Shown piece by piece: positions 36,315 to 46,684 of a stretch of DNA of 64,000 nucleotides. The DNA is from Rhodomicrobium sp. R_RK_3. Its GTDB lineage: Bacteria > Pseudomonadota > Alphaproteobacteria > Rhizobiales > Rhodomicrobiaceae. The DNA lies in the NCBI RefSeq assembly GCF_002198715.1, contig NZ_MWLK01000021.1, positions 62,001 through 126,000 on the forward strand, given 5' to 3'. The position numbers were made by a program, and so were the translations under genes. The notes below the pieces were generated by a model. It did not search any database. It worked only from the letters and a program-made list of their open reading frames with translations, and was not told the origin of the DNA. Each line of letters opens with the position of its first letter. Position 1 is the stretch's first letter.

Positions 36315-37157
36315 ATGTCAGAGAATGATAAGACCGATCCCGTCCAGGGACGCCTGCCGCTTCCCGCGCGCGAGCCGCCGCCCGCCCACCAGCTTGCGGC
36401 GAATATGTCCCGGCTGCCCTCCGCCGACCGCTGGGAGAAGCTGCGCGTGCTGGAAGCCGTGCTATTCGCCGCGCGCGAGCCGATGGATGAGAGCGCGCTG
36501 ACCGAATATTTCACCGGCAAGGACGACATCGCCGCTCTGCTGCAGGAGCTACAGAACCTCTATGCCGGGCGCGGCGTCAATCTGATGCGCATCGCCGGCA
36601 AATGGGCCTTCCGCACCGCGCCGGATCTCGCCTTCATCCTGGAGCGCCATTCGGTCGAGCCGCGCCGCCTGTCCAAGGCCGCGCTGGAGACGCTCGCCAT
36701 CATCGCCTATCACCAGCCGGTGACGCGGGCCGAGATCGAGGAGATCCGGGGCGTCTCGACCTCGAAGGGCACGGTCGACGTACTGCTCGAAATGGGCTGG
36801 ATCCGCTTGCGCGGCCGCCGCCGCGCGCCCGGCCGCCCCGTCACTTACGGCACGACGGACATTTTCCTCGAGCATTTCGGCTTCGACAGCGTCAAGGACC
36901 TGCCCGGCCTCAGCGAGCTGAAGGGCGCCGGCCTCCTGGACAGCAACCTGCCGCCCGGCTTCTCGGTGCCCGAGCCGAACGACTCGCCGATGCTCGCCCC
37001 AGACGAGGAGCCGCTCGACGGCAGCGAGCCGGCCGACGAGGCCGAGGAGGAAGCGGCGGAGGAGCCTTTGGTGATCGAGCCCGATGTGCCGGAGGAGGAT
37101 GTCGGACTGCATTTCCGCAACCATCCCTTCAATCTTTTAAGACAAGGGCAAGGCTGA
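36315..37157 (+). CDS. scpB: segregation and condensation protein B
   Basis: A 280-residue SMC partner with two winged-helix domains: LRVLEAVLFAAREPMDES in the first and LETLAIIAYHQPVTRAEIEE with the RGVSTSKGTVDVLLE segment in the second. The last 60 residues are acidic (EEEAAEEPLVIEPD) and not conserved. It binds ScpA as a dimer. A pair of family (i) repeats follows its stop. Confidence 0.95.
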   Translation: MSENDKTDPVQGRLPLPAREPPPAHQLAANMSRLPSADRWEKLRVLEAVLFAAREPMDESALTEYFTGKDDIAALLQELQNLYAGRGVNLMRIAGKWAFRTAPDLAFILERHSVEPRRLSKAALETLAIIAYHQPVTRAEIEEIRGVSTSKGTVDVLLEMGWIRLRGRRRAPGRPVTYGTTDIFLEHFGFDSVKDLPGLSELKGAGLLDSNLPPGFSVPEPNDSPMLAPDEEPLDGSEPADEAEEEAAEEPLVIEPDVPEEDVGLHFRNHPFNLLRQGQG

Positions 37158-37202
37158 TAAAACTACACTTGGAGCGTGATTGAGCGGAGCAGCCTCACTT
37201 TT

Positions 37203-37310
37203 CGTAATCCCCGCGAAGGCGGGGATCCGGTAAAGGGCGAACGCTCCGTTGCGCTTTGCCGATGATCCAGTGCTGCGGCGTACTGGATCCCCGCCTTCGC
37301 GGGGATTACG
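37203..37310. repeat. inverted pair of family (i) repeats with no gene inside
   Basis: CGTAATCCCCGCGAAGGCGG and on (37203-37228) is the exact reverse complement of 37285-37310 over 26 bases. The 56-base middle contains GGGCGAACGCTC, also found at 14833 beside the GIY-YIG cassette, and GTGCTGCGGCGTA, which recurs inverted near 55936. This is the same element type as at 14854-15247 but lacking the nuclease gene. Confidence 0.93.
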
Positions 37311-37396
37311 GTGGATTTCTTGATCGTCCGGAGAGGATTTGCGTGGCGTTGTTCCGGCGGAACGAGCCGATTGCGGCTCACAGCGGAGCTGCCGGC

Positions 37397-38485
<1,089 letters not shown>

Positions 38486-38621
38486 ACGTGGCGGTACCGG
38501 GCCGAAACGGGACGTAGGTCCAAGGCCCGCGCCCCGGTTGCGCATTGCTTGCGGCAGGCCCATATTGAGCGTAAGTTGCCTTGGTTCAGCCGCCCCTATG
38601 ATAGCGCGAGTGTTAGGCAAA

Positions 38622-38858
38622 ATGGCTCCGACTTGGTTCAAGCTCCTCATCGTTGCGTTCCTGATTTTCGCTCTTTTCGGCCGCGGCAGGATTTCGGACG
38701 TGATGGGCGACATCGCCAAGGGCATCAAGAGCTTCAAGCGCGGCATGAGCGATGACGCAACGGCCGATGCCGATCAAAAGGCCATCGAGGACCGTGCCGC
38801 CGCGACGATCGACGCCAAGGCCGGCGCCCGGGACACCCCGCGCGCGGCGCAGGCTTGA
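38622..38858 (+). CDS. tatA: Sec-independent protein translocase TatA
   Basis: A 78-residue protein with one membrane helix ([15 protein letters not shown]) followed by the amphipathic helix with the family motif [20 protein letters not shown]. TatA oligomers form the size-variable pore of the Tat pathway for folded proteins. The tail is acidic and variable. It begins the tatABC run; tatB starts 65 bases after the stop. Confidence 0.94.
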   Translation: MAPTWFKLLIVAFLIFALFGRGRISDVMGDIAKGIKSFKRGMSDDATADADQKAIEDRAAATIDAKAGARDTPRAAQA

Positions 38859-38923
38859 GCCCGGCTTCTGTTCCAGGGTGGTTGCGATCGCCCTATTACC
38901 TTTCGTGGAAAGTCTGATCTGCG

Positions 38924-39460
38924 ATGTTTGAAATTGCCTGGTCGGAATTGCTGATTGTCGCGATCGTCGCAATTCTGGTCGTCGGCCCGAAAGAGTTGCC
39001 CGCGCTGCTGCGCACGGTCGGCCGCATGGTCGGCAAGCTGCGCCGCTCGGCCGACGAGTTCCGCAAACATTTCGACGACGCCGTGCGTGAAGCGGGCGCG
39101 GAGGATCTCCAGCGCGAGATGCAGGCTTTGCGCCACCACAATCCGCTGAGCCAGATCCGCGACACCATCGAAGAGGCCTCCCGCGACATCAATAGCAGCG
39201 TGAATTCCATCGCCGGCCCCGCCGCCACGCCAAGTACGCCCGCCATTCCCGAGCGCGACCCGTTCAACGACGATCTGCCGCCGCCTCCGCCCTTGCCGCC
39301 GCGCAGCGATACTGCTACCTCTCCGGCCGCCGCCACCCCGGCGCAGCCCCAGCCAAAGCCGGCCGAACAGCCCGCGGCTGCCCCGGCAGCGAAGGAGCTG
39401 AACGGCAATGGCGTCGACCATGAGGTCCGCGCCAATGGCGAACACCGCCCCACCAGCTGA
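38924..39460 (+). CDS. tatB: Sec-independent protein translocase TatB
   Basis: A 178-residue protein with one N-terminal helix (FEIAWSELLIVAIVAILVVG) and the conserved GPKELPALLRTVGRMVGKLR segment. TatB with TatC recognises twin-arginine signal peptides. The C-terminal third is a Pro/Ala-rich tail. Its end overlaps the tatC start region by 26 bases, indicating translational coupling. Confidence 0.95.
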   Translation: MFEIAWSELLIVAIVAILVVGPKELPALLRTVGRMVGKLRRSADEFRKHFDDAVREAGAEDLQREMQALRHHNPLSQIRDTIEEASRDINSSVNSIAGPAATPSTPAIPERDPFNDDLPPPPPLPPRSDTATSPAAATPAQPQPKPAEQPAAAPAAKELNGNGVDHEVRANGEHRPTS

Positions 39461-40262
39461 CCGAGGCGAGGGCCCTCCCGTGACAACCGACGACATCGAC
39501 GCCTCAAAAGCCCCCCTGCTCGATCATCTGATCGAATTGCGCACGCGCCTGATCTGGGCCATCGCGGGCGTGACCGTCGCCTTCGTCATTTGCATCTTCT
39601 TCGCCAAGGACATCTACAACATCCTCGTGCTGCCTTATCGCTGGGCGGTCGGCGGGGATGTGCCGATTTCGATGATCTATACGGCGCCGCAGGAATTCTT
39701 CTTCACGCAACTGCGTCTCGCCCTGTTCGGCGCGGTCTTCCTCGCCTTCCCGATCATCGCCTCGCAGATCTATATGTTCGTCGCGCCGGGCCTCTATAAG
39801 AACGAGCGCAAGGCCTTCCTGCCCTATCTGATCGCGACGCCCGTGCTGTTCATCCTCGGCGGCATGCTGGTCTATTTCATGATCATGCCGCTGGCGATGA
39901 AGTTCTTCCTCTCCATGCAGCAGACCGATGGGCCGGTGCATATCGAGCTGACGGCGCGCGTGAGCGAATATCTGTCGCTGATCATGACGCTGATCCTCGG
40001 CTTCGGCATCTGCTTCCAATTGCCCGTCGTGCTGACGCTGCTCGCCCGCGCCGGCTTCATCTCGGCGCAGGATCTGAAGGACAAGCGGCGCTACGCCATC
40101 GTGCTCGCCTTCCTGGTCGCCGCCGTCCTGACGCCGCCCGATCCCATCAGCCAGATCTGCATGGCGATCCCGACCATCATGCTCTATGAGGGCTCGATCA
40201 TCGTCATCACGATGATGGAGAAGAAGCGCGCGGCCGAGAACCCGCCGGACGCCGGCACCTAA
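39435..40262 (+). CDS. tatC: Sec-independent protein translocase TatC
   Basis: A 275-residue polytopic protein with six helices; the conserved [22 protein letters not shown]-type loop (here [13 protein letters not shown]) and TPPDPISQI segments are present, including the conserved acidic residue in HLIELR. TatC binds the twin-arginine motif. The start at 39435 follows GAGG within tatB; a GTG at 39480 or an ATG at 39408 is possible. serS follows after 125 bases. Confidence 0.96.
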   Translation: MANTAPPADRGEGPPVTTDDIDASKAPLLDHLIELRTRLIWAIAGVTVAFVICIFFAKDIYNILVLPYRWAVGGDVPISMIYTAPQEFFFTQLRLALFGAVFLAFPIIASQIYMFVAPGLYKNERKAFLPYLIATPVLFILGGMLVYFMIMPLAMKFFLSMQQTDGPVHIELTARVSEYLSLIMTLILGFGICFQLPVVLTLLARAGFISAQDLKDKRRYAIVLAFLVAAVLTPPDPISQICMAIPTIMLYEGSIIVITMMEKKRAAENPPDAGT

Positions 40263-40387
40263 GGGCACGGCTCTTTCTGTGCGCCGCCGCCGCCCTCCCG
40301 TCTCAAACTATGGACGGGACGCGGCGCGCGTCCTATAGAGACGGGCGGGCCCCGCCCGTTCCACCATCCATCCGCGAGTGTGCCGCC

Positions 40388-41791
40388 GTGCTCGATCTGA
40401 AACTGATCCGGGACAATCCTGAAGGCTTCGACGAGGCTCTGAAAAAGCGTGGGCTGGCGCCGCTGTCCTCCTCGATCCTGGCGCTGGATGGGGAACGCCG
40501 GCAGGCGGTCACCGCGCTGCAGGAGGCCCAGAGCCGGCGCAATCAGATTTCCAAGGATGTCGGCAAGGCCAAGGCGGCCAAGCGCGAGGACGAGGCGCAA
40601 AAGCTGATGGCCGAGATCGGCGCGCTGAAGGACGCGATTGCGGCCGGCGAGGCGCGCGACAAGGACATCTCGGCCAAGCTCGACGCCGTGCTGGCCGGCA
40701 TTCCCAATCTGCCGGCCGAAGACGTGCCGGTTGGCGATGAGAGCGCCAATGCCGAGCTGCGCAAATGGGGCAAGCCGGGCAAATTCGCCTTCGAGCCGAA
40801 GCAGCATTTCGAGCTCGGCGAAGCGCTCGGCCTGATGGATTTCGAGACGGCGGCCAAGATCTCGGGCAGCCGTTTCGTCGTGCTGAAAGGCGCGCTGGCG
40901 CGGCTGGAGCGGGCGCTTGCCGCCTTCATGCTCGACCTGCATACGACCGAGTTCGGCTATCAGGAGATCAACCCGCCGCTGCTGGTGCGCGATGCCGCGC
41001 TGTTCGGCACCGGCCAATTGCCCAAATTCGAGGACGATCTCTTCTTCACCAGCGGCTTCCCGCTCTCGAGCGACGAGCTGGACGCGGTCAGCCAGCAGCC
41101 CGGCTTTTCGCATGATTTCGACCTCAGGACGCAGCTTTCCTTCGTCTGGCAAATGCTGCGGGCCGAGATGAGCAAGAACCGGCGCGGCCTGATCCCGACT
41201 GCCGAAGTGCCGCTCACTAATCTCGTGCGCGAGGCCATCGTCGATCCGGCGGCGTTGCCGCTGCGCTATACCGCGCATACGCCCAGCTTCCGCTCCGAGG
41301 CCGGCTCGGCCGGGCGCGACACGCGCGGCATGATCCGGCTGCATCAATTCGCCAAGGTCGAGCTGGTCAGCATCACCACGCCGGAGGCGTCCGATGCCGA
41401 GCAGGAGCGCATGACCAACTGCGCCGAGGAAGTGCTGAAGCGCCTCGGGCTGCCCTACCGCGTCATCGTGCTGGCGACCGGGGACATGGGCTTTTCGGCG
41501 CGCAAGACCTATGATCTGGAGGTCTGGCTGCCGGGGCAGAACGCCTATCGCGAGATTTCGAGCTGTTCCAATTGCGGGGATTTCCAGGCGAGGCGTATGA
41601 ATGCCCGCTACCGTCCTGAGGGCGGCAAGGATCTGCGCTTCGTCCACACACTGAACGGCTCCGGCCTGGCGGTCGGGCGGACGCTGGTCGCCGTGCTGGA
41701 GAATTATCAGCAGGCCGATGGCAGCATTCGCATACCCGACGTTCTGGTGCCCTATATGGGCGGGTTGGAAATTATCGCGGGCGGGCGGTGA
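40388..41791 (+). CDS. serS: seryl-tRNA synthetase with an internal insertion
   Basis: A 467-residue class II synthetase. The N-terminal coiled-coil arm (about 30-105) binds the long variable arm of tRNA-Ser; the catalytic core has [30 protein letters not shown] (motif 2) and [17 protein letters not shown] (motif 3). Most bacterial SerRS are 425-430 residues; the extra length is a block between residues 222 and 266 ([16 protein letters not shown] and on) just before [11 protein letters not shown], where the E. coli enzyme has only about 13. The GTG start at 40388 gives the standard N-terminus [12 protein letters not shown]. Confidence 0.96.
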   Translation: MLDLKLIRDNPEGFDEALKKRGLAPLSSSILALDGERRQAVTALQEAQSRRNQISKDVGKAKAAKREDEAQKLMAEIGALKDAIAAGEARDKDISAKLDAVLAGIPNLPAEDVPVGDESANAELRKWGKPGKFAFEPKQHFELGEALGLMDFETAAKISGSRFVVLKGALARLERALAAFMLDLHTTEFGYQEINPPLLVRDAALFGTGQLPKFEDDLFFTSGFPLSSDELDAVSQQPGFSHDFDLRTQLSFVWQMLRAEMSKNRRGLIPTAEVPLTNLVREAIVDPAALPLRYTAHTPSFRSEAGSAGRDTRGMIRLHQFAKVELVSITTPEASDAEQERMTNCAEEVLKRLGLPYRVIVLATGDMGFSARKTYDLEVWLPGQNAYREISSCSNCGDFQARRMNARYRPEGGKDLRFVHTLNGSGLAVGRTLVAVLENYQQADGSIRIPDVLVPYMGGLEIIAGGR

Positions 41792-42146
41792 TTGTGTTGA
41801 GGCTGTAGCGCCCCTCACCCGGTCGCTAACGCGCCCGCCCTCTCCCACAAGGGGAGAGGACTATGCAGTGCCAGATGGGAGTTACAGAGTCGCCGCTTGC
41901 GCCACTTACCCTCTCCCCTCGAGGGAGAGGGCTCCCGCCGATAGGCGGGTGGGTTAAGGGGGGCGGCCTCTCGGCGCGCTGGGCTGGAAAAGGGCGCCGA
42001 TCCGTGGACGCTGGCGAAGGGCGGATTTCGGTAACGCCCTTGCATTTAATCTGACGCATATCGAGAGCTGCCGGAAACTGATGCTCGATCTCGGCAGTTA
42101 AGGCCCTGGGAGCGCGCCGTCACGCGCATGTCGGCTGGAGGCCAGC
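41792..42146. other. repeat-filled gap where surE is usually found
   Basis: The 355 bases between serS and pcm contain family (ii) repeats (41811-41968) and then a short leader for pcm. In most Hyphomicrobiales surE lies between these two genes. I see no SurE-like residues in any frame here, so the gene is absent, not merely broken. Confidence 0.6.
41811..41968. repeat. family (ii) repeat cluster between serS and pcm
   Basis: CCCCTCACCC (41811) with CTCTCCCACAAGGGGAGAGG (41840-41859), then CCCTCTCCCCTCGAGGGAG (from 41909) and a trailing GC-rich palindromic stretch to 41968. The units are small perfect hairpins of the same type as at 15771 and 28840. Confidence 0.85.
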
Positions 42147-42776
42147 ATGGAAATCGACCTCGATCGCGGTGAGGACTTGGCCGAGCGGCTGGCCGAGCGC
42201 GGGGTAACGGATCCGCGGGTGCTGGACGCCATCGCCAATACGCCGCGCGAAATCTTCGTCGGCCCGGTGCAGTCGGCCTCCGCCTATCTCGACATCGCGC
42301 TGCCCATCGATTGCGGCCAGACCATCTCGCAGCCCTTCGTCGTCGGCTACATGACGGAGAAGCTGGCACCGGAGCCGGGGGACGACGTGCTCGAAATCGG
42401 CACCGGCTCGGGCTATCAGGCGGCGGTGCTGGCGCGGCTGTGCCGCCATGTCTACACCATCGAGCGGCACGCCGAGCTTCATGCCGAGGCGCGCCGGCGC
42501 TTCCAGACGCTCGGCATCGGCAACATCACCACGTCGCTCGGCGACGGCAGCAAGGGCTGGCCGGAGCCGAGATTGTTCGACCGCATCATCGTTACCGCCG
42601 CCGCGCCGACCGTGCCGGAGGCGCTGGTCGCGCAGCTCAGGGAAGGCGGGCGGATGATCCTGCCGGTCGGGCGGCGGCTCTGGGCGCAGCGTCTGGTGCT
42701 GATCGAGAAGACACGCGAGGGATTGCAGCGCCGCGACCTGCTTTCGGTGCGCTTCGTGCCGCTTGTCGCCGAATAG
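42147..42776 (+). CDS. pcm: protein-L-isoaspartate O-methyltransferase
   Basis: A 209-residue repair enzyme that methylates isoaspartyl residues in aged proteins using S-adenosylmethionine. Seen: the TISQPFVVGYMTEKL substrate region, motif I LEIGTGSGYQAAVLA and motif DRIIVTAAAP. Length is normal. It lies between serS and the NlpD-like gene, its usual place in Hyphomicrobiales. GGAGGCC precedes the ATG. Confidence 0.95.
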   Translation: MEIDLDRGEDLAERLAERGVTDPRVLDAIANTPREIFVGPVQSASAYLDIALPIDCGQTISQPFVVGYMTEKLAPEPGDDVLEIGTGSGYQAAVLARLCRHVYTIERHAELHAEARRRFQTLGIGNITTSLGDGSKGWPEPRLFDRIIVTAAAPTVPEALVAQLREGGRMILPVGRRLWAQRLVLIEKTREGLQRRDLLSVRFVPLVAE

Positions 42777-42865
42777 GCAGTTTCCCCATCGTGCCAAAAA
42801 TGCATCGATTTTAAATATCTTTTAACCGGCCCCCTGCAAAACTCGCTTCAGATGTGAGGTGGGCC

Positions 42866-45028
42866 ATGATTTTTGTTGAGTTCGTGTCTCGGCGCCGTGT
42901 GTTGATCAAACGCGTTGCGTCCGTATGTGGAATAATTCTTGCGGCGCCTTTGGCGGGGTGCGCATCGCAAGGCCTCGATTACAGCGGCAATGACAGCGGG
43001 ACGAAGAGCACGGCCAAGCGGGCAACGCTCACCGCGCCGATCCCCTCCGAGCCGGTCTACGGCGTTCCGGACAACCAGGGCGGCGCACGCGGGCCGCGCG
43101 CGGCTTTCGCGACCGGCGCCAGCGGACCGGATTCGGCCGTGCAGCGCGGCAGCCTCGCTCCCGTCGGCGCTCCGCCCGCCGATCTGGCGAGCGGTCCGGC
43201 ACGCGCCTATGGCCAGGGCGATGCGCCGAGCGCCAGCCCCCTGCCGCGCTATGCCAGCAACGATCCGACGATCGCGCCGGTGGTGGGCGGCAGCTTCGCC
43301 ATGCAGCCGGTCGAGGCGCATGCGCAGGGCAGCGCGCCCTACGCCGCCAAGGCGAATTACGAGTCCGCCAAGCGCGTCGCGGGCTCCGAATATCGCGACG
43401 ATTCCGATGGCGGGGCCGCCTATCAGTCGCGCTACGATCAATATCAGCCCTATCGCCCCGATCCGCGCGGCGAGCGCCGGGAGCGCCCTGAGCGTTACGA
43501 GCAGGCAAGCGGCGGCGGTGAGGGCGAATATGTGGTCCGGGCCGGCGACACGCTGTTCAGCATTGCCCAGCGCCACGGCATGACCACCAGCCAGTTGGCC
43601 GAGCTGAACCGTCTCGACGGCGCGACCATCCACCCCGGCCAGCGCCTTCGCGTCCGTGGCGGCCGCCAGGACACCGCCGCCACCGGCAAATACAAGCCCG
43701 CGCCGAGGGACGAGCCGCGCTATGCGGACCGCGAGCGCGAGGAGATTGCCGACGACGACCGCAAATCGCCGCCTGCCGCCAAGGCGCCTTATCGCGACGA
43801 CCGCTACAGCTCCTATGACAGCTACAACCGGTCGCCGTCGCCCTATGCCGGCAAGCCCGACACGCGCCGCGACGAGCCCCGTCGCGGGGAGCCCTATCCG
43901 CCCCGCGAGCAGGCCCGCTACGAAGCGCCGCCGTCCCGTCCCTATGCGGACAAGCCGTGGCGTGCCGAGAACCCCGAGCCGCGCGATCCGCGCTATGCGA
44001 GCCGCAGCGAAGAGCCGCGTGACGCTGGCCGCGAGGAGCGCTATGCGCCGCGTCAGACCAAGGCCAAGGGCTCCTATTACAGCTACAGCGTCAAGCCGGG
44101 CGAGACTTTGCTCGACGTGGCCCGCCGGGGCGGCCTGAGCCCGCGCCAGCTTGCCGAGTACAACGACATCCCCTCATCCGCGCCGCTTTATCCGGGCCAG
44201 GTGCTGCACATCCCCAAGGGCAAGGTCAATGAAAGCCGTGGCCGGGAAGAGCAGGGCGAGCGCGACGAGGGACGCGAGGAGCGCCCGGCGCCGCGCGGCT
44301 ATGAGCGGGAAGGCTATGCGCCTCGTGTTCCCTTCTCGCAGAACGCGCCGGACAAGGCCCAGCCGAAGGCTCCGCAGCAGGCCGCGCCGGTGAATGAACG
44401 CGCCCCGAGCAGCGGCGAGCGCCGTGTCGCCAAGGCCGACGAGCGTCCGCAGACCGCCAATGACGCGAGCCCTGAGCCGCGCCCCGAAGCGCGTCCCGAG
44501 CCGGCCCCCGCGCCGCAGGCCAATAACGAGGCGCAGCCGGTCCTTGCCGCGCATCGCGAGGTCGAGGGCGGCGGGGCTCCGGCCGAGGCCCAGCCGGCAA
44601 GCGGGCAGGAATGCGAAAGCCTGCTCGCCAACCCGGCGGCCCGCAGCGCCGAGAATTTCCGCGAGCCTGTGCAGGGCATCATCACGGCCAAATTCGGCTC
44701 CAAGCAGGACGGCTCCTTCAATGACGGCATCGACTTCTCGGTGCCGAAGGGGACGCCGGTGAAGGCCGCCGAGAACGGCGTCGTCGCCTATGCCGGCAGC
44801 GAGCTGCCCGGCTTCGGCAATCTCGTCCTCGTCCGCCACGCCGACGGCTTCGTCACCGCCTATGCCCATAATGACGAGCTTTTGGTGCGCCGCTGCGATG
44901 TCGTGAAGCGCGGCCAGATCATCTCGAAGGCCGGCGCGACCGGCAAGGTGTCCCAGCCGCAGCTTCATTTCGAGCTGCGCAAGGAATCCAAGCCCGTCGA
45001 TCCCGAAGGCTATTTTTCCCGGTCCTGA
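42866..45028 (+). CDS. NlpD-like lipoprotein with two LysM domains and a degenerate M23 domain
   Basis: A 720-residue outer-membrane-type lipoprotein. The leader ends in LAGC (Cys32). LysM domains at about 222-263 (YVVRAGDTLFSIAQRHG) and 404-450 bind peptidoglycan, separated by Arg/Pro/Tyr-rich low-complexity linkers. The C-terminal 110 residues are a LytM/M23 domain. Zinc-ligand positions are altered: the HxxxD motif reads NDGID (Asn619-Asp623) and the HxH motif reads QLH (699-701), as in E. coli NlpD, which activates amidases instead of cutting itself. Role inferred: activation of septal cell-wall amidases. GAGGTGG supports the start at 42866. A strong terminator follows. Confidence 0.93.
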   Translation: MIFVEFVSRRRVLIKRVASVCGIILAAPLAGCASQGLDYSGNDSGTKSTAKRATLTAPIPSEPVYGVPDNQGGARGPRAAFATGASGPDSAVQRGSLAPVGAPPADLASGPARAYGQGDAPSASPLPRYASNDPTIAPVVGGSFAMQPVEAHAQGSAPYAAKANYESAKRVAGSEYRDDSDGGAAYQSRYDQYQPYRPDPRGERRERPERYEQASGGGEGEYVVRAGDTLFSIAQRHGMTTSQLAELNRLDGATIHPGQRLRVRGGRQDTAATGKYKPAPRDEPRYADREREEIADDDRKSPPAAKAPYRDDRYSSYDSYNRSPSPYAGKPDTRRDEPRRGEPYPPREQARYEAPPSRPYADKPWRAENPEPRDPRYASRSEEPRDAGREERYAPRQTKAKGSYYSYSVKPGETLLDVARRGGLSPRQLAEYNDIPSSAPLYPGQVLHIPKGKVNESRGREEQGERDEGREERPAPRGYEREGYAPRVPFSQNAPDKAQPKAPQQAAPVNERAPSSGERRVAKADERPQTANDASPEPRPEARPEPAPAPQANNEAQPVLAAHREVEGGGAPAEAQPASGQECESLLANPAARSAENFREPVQGIITAKFGSKQDGSFNDGIDFSVPKGTPVKAAENGVVAYAGSELPGFGNLVLVRHADGFVTAYAHNDELLVRRCDVVKRGQIISKAGATGKVSQPQLHFELRKESKPVDPEGYFSRS

Positions 45029-45053
45029 CCTGCCCCCTCCGGTCCTGACCGCG

Positions 45054-45086
45054 CCCCGGCGGCAACCCCCCTGCCGCCGGGGCTTT
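45054..45086 (+). terminator. rho-independent terminator after the NlpD-like gene
   Basis: CCCCGGCGGCA (45054-45064) pairs with TGCCGCCGGGG (45072-45082) around a seven-base loop, followed by CTTTTCTGTTT. It closes the conserved block that starts at dgt. Confidence 0.9.
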
Positions 45087-45138
45087 TCTGTTTCTGTGGG
45101 GCGACGGCTCCTTTCGCGTATCGCATGAGGCGTATCCC

Positions 45139-45243
45139 GTTGTCCCGGGCGACCGTCAGGCCGGACCGGGACCCATTGGCGGAACCCCTGGCACCGTGCT
45201 TGCGGAGATGCGAGTAGGCCCGGCTCTGCGGCCGGGGCGACGG
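45139..45243 (-). repeat. family (iii) composite repeat, copy C (inverted)
   Basis: Reverse complement matches copies A and B at both ends and at the inner CATTGG box: GTTGTCCCGGGCGACCGTCA at the left and CGGCCGGGGCGACGG at the right. It lies in the gap between the NlpD terminator and the convergent saccharopine-dehydrogenase-like gene. Confidence 0.88.
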
Positions 45244-45314
45244 CATTCGGATCGCGGAGGCTTGAGGCGAGCGCCAACGGGAGAGGGCACACCGGCAGCG
45301 CCTTGCCCAGCACC

Positions 45315-46559
45315 TCACCCCGGCAGCAATTCGAACTTCAATCCCGCGCGGTTGTGCAGCAGGTCGATCAGGCGGTCGCCGAAGAGGGTGGCGGGGGTCC
45401 AGAAGCCGCCGGGCTTTTCGGATTTGGGCAGGTCGAGCGCCAGCAGCGCGCCCGTATGCGCCAGGATCTTCGACGTCGAGGCGTAGCCGGGGTCGCCGGC
45501 GCCGACGAGCTTGGCGCGCAGCACCTCGCCGTCATCGCCGGTGCCGAGAAAGCGCAGGTCGTAAAAGCCGTTTTTCTGCGCCTCCGGGCTCGGGCCCTCG
45601 CCGGGCGCCGGGACCATGTAGCGCTTGAGCAGCCAGCGCGTCGGCCGCAAGGCCGTCGCGATCAGGAAGCTGCGCAGCGCCGAGGCCATGACAAAGGCGG
45701 CGAGGCGGCCGCGCACGCCCCGGCCGGTCAGTACGGCCTCGTCATAGACGAAATCCTCGCCATAGGCGAAATCGGACAGCGCGTTGGTGCGGTGGACGAT
45801 GCGGGTATTCGTCCCGGCCATCACGTAGGGCGCCGTCCAGCCGCCGAAATCATGGTCGAACTTCACGCCGGAGAGGCTGGGCTGGCGGGTCTCCGGCGCT
45901 TCCTCGCGCGGCGTCAGGGCGTAAGGGTTCGCCAGCTCCCGGCGCAGCGCCCGGTTGCGGGCGGCCTCGGCGGTGACGTTCATCAGGCTGGCGACGGAGC
46001 CGCCCGAGGCTTTGCCGCGCAGGGCCTTGACCCGCATCTTGACCTGCGAGCAGGGGCGGCCGAAGCGCTCCTCGGCGTGGCGCTGCAGGAAATGGACGCC
46101 CAGGTCCGAAGGGATCGAATCGAAGCCGCAGCCATGCACGATGCGCGCGCCCGATGCTTTCGCGGCGGGCTCGTAGCTGTCGATCATGCGGCGGATCCAG
46201 TGCACTTCGGCGGCGAGGTCGCAATAGTCGGTGCCGGTCTCGGCGCAGACCTTGACCAGGGTCTCGCCGTAGAGCGCGAAGGGGCCGACCGTGGAGACCA
46301 CCACCTTGGTGCTCTCGCAAAGCTGGCGGAGCGCTTCTTCGTCGGTCGCGTCGGCGACGATCAGATGCAGATCGGCGGCATGCGGGCCAAGCGAGGCCCG
46401 CAAGTCCTGGAGCTTGCGGTGCGAGCGGCCGGCGGCGCCCCAGCGCAGCGGGCCGTCGACGCCGAAGGTGGCGGCGAGCCTGCGGCAGAGAATCTGCCCG
46501 ACGAAGCTGGTGCCGCCGAAAACCACCAGATCGAGCTGGATATCGTCGTCCATCGCCAT
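45315..46559 (-). CDS. saccharopine dehydrogenase-family oxidoreductase (trans-acting enoyl reductase-like)
   Basis: A 414-residue protein with an N-terminal Rossmann motif LVVFGGTSFVGQ (11-22) and the segment VVVSTVGPFALYG. The pattern CGFDSIPSDLGV is characteristic of the saccharopine-dehydrogenase-like group that includes mycobacterial trans-acting enoyl reductases and many uncharacterised relatives. It binds NAD(P) and probably reduces a membrane lipid or related substrate; the substrate is unknown. It follows the glycan operon on the same strand with a 125-base gap and could be its last gene. Confidence 0.87.
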   Translation of the reverse strand: MAMDDDIQLDLVVFGGTSFVGQILCRRLAATFGVDGPLRWGAAGRSHRKLQDLRASLGPHAADLHLIVADATDEEALRQLCESTKVVVSTVGPFALYGETLVKVCAETGTDYCDLAAEVHWIRRMIDSYEPAAKASGARIVHGCGFDSIPSDLGVHFLQRHAEERFGRPCSQVKMRVKALRGKASGGSVASLMNVTAEAARNRALRRELANPYALTPREEAPETRQPSLSGVKFDHDFGGWTAPYVMAGTNTRIVHRTNALSDFAYGEDFVYDEAVLTGRGVRGRLAAFVMASALRSFLIATALRPTRWLLKRYMVPAPGEGPSPEAQKNGFYDLRFLGTGDDGEVLRAKLVGAGDPGYASTSKILAHTGALLALDLPKSEKPGGFWTPATLFGDRLIDLLHNRAGLKFELLPG

Positions 46560-46684
46560 CGTCCCCCCTGCCGGTGGTCCCCGCTCTGCGAACCACCCTT
46601 CTGTTCGGGCGGCATCTTATGGTCCAATGCGCCGGGCGGAAAGCGCAGGTTGCCGACGCAAAGCTGATTTGCCGAGGGCGCGTT

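Noticed and set aside
37256-37396. N-terminal extension of the ABC ATPase through the repeat
   Set aside because: The added residues are the translation of the palindromic repeat (DPRLRGDYG type); a proper ribosome site is at 37397.
41792-42146. Remnant of surE
   Set aside because: All frames were read for SurE-like segments (DDG near the N-terminus, asparagine-rich G-P-N loops); none was found.
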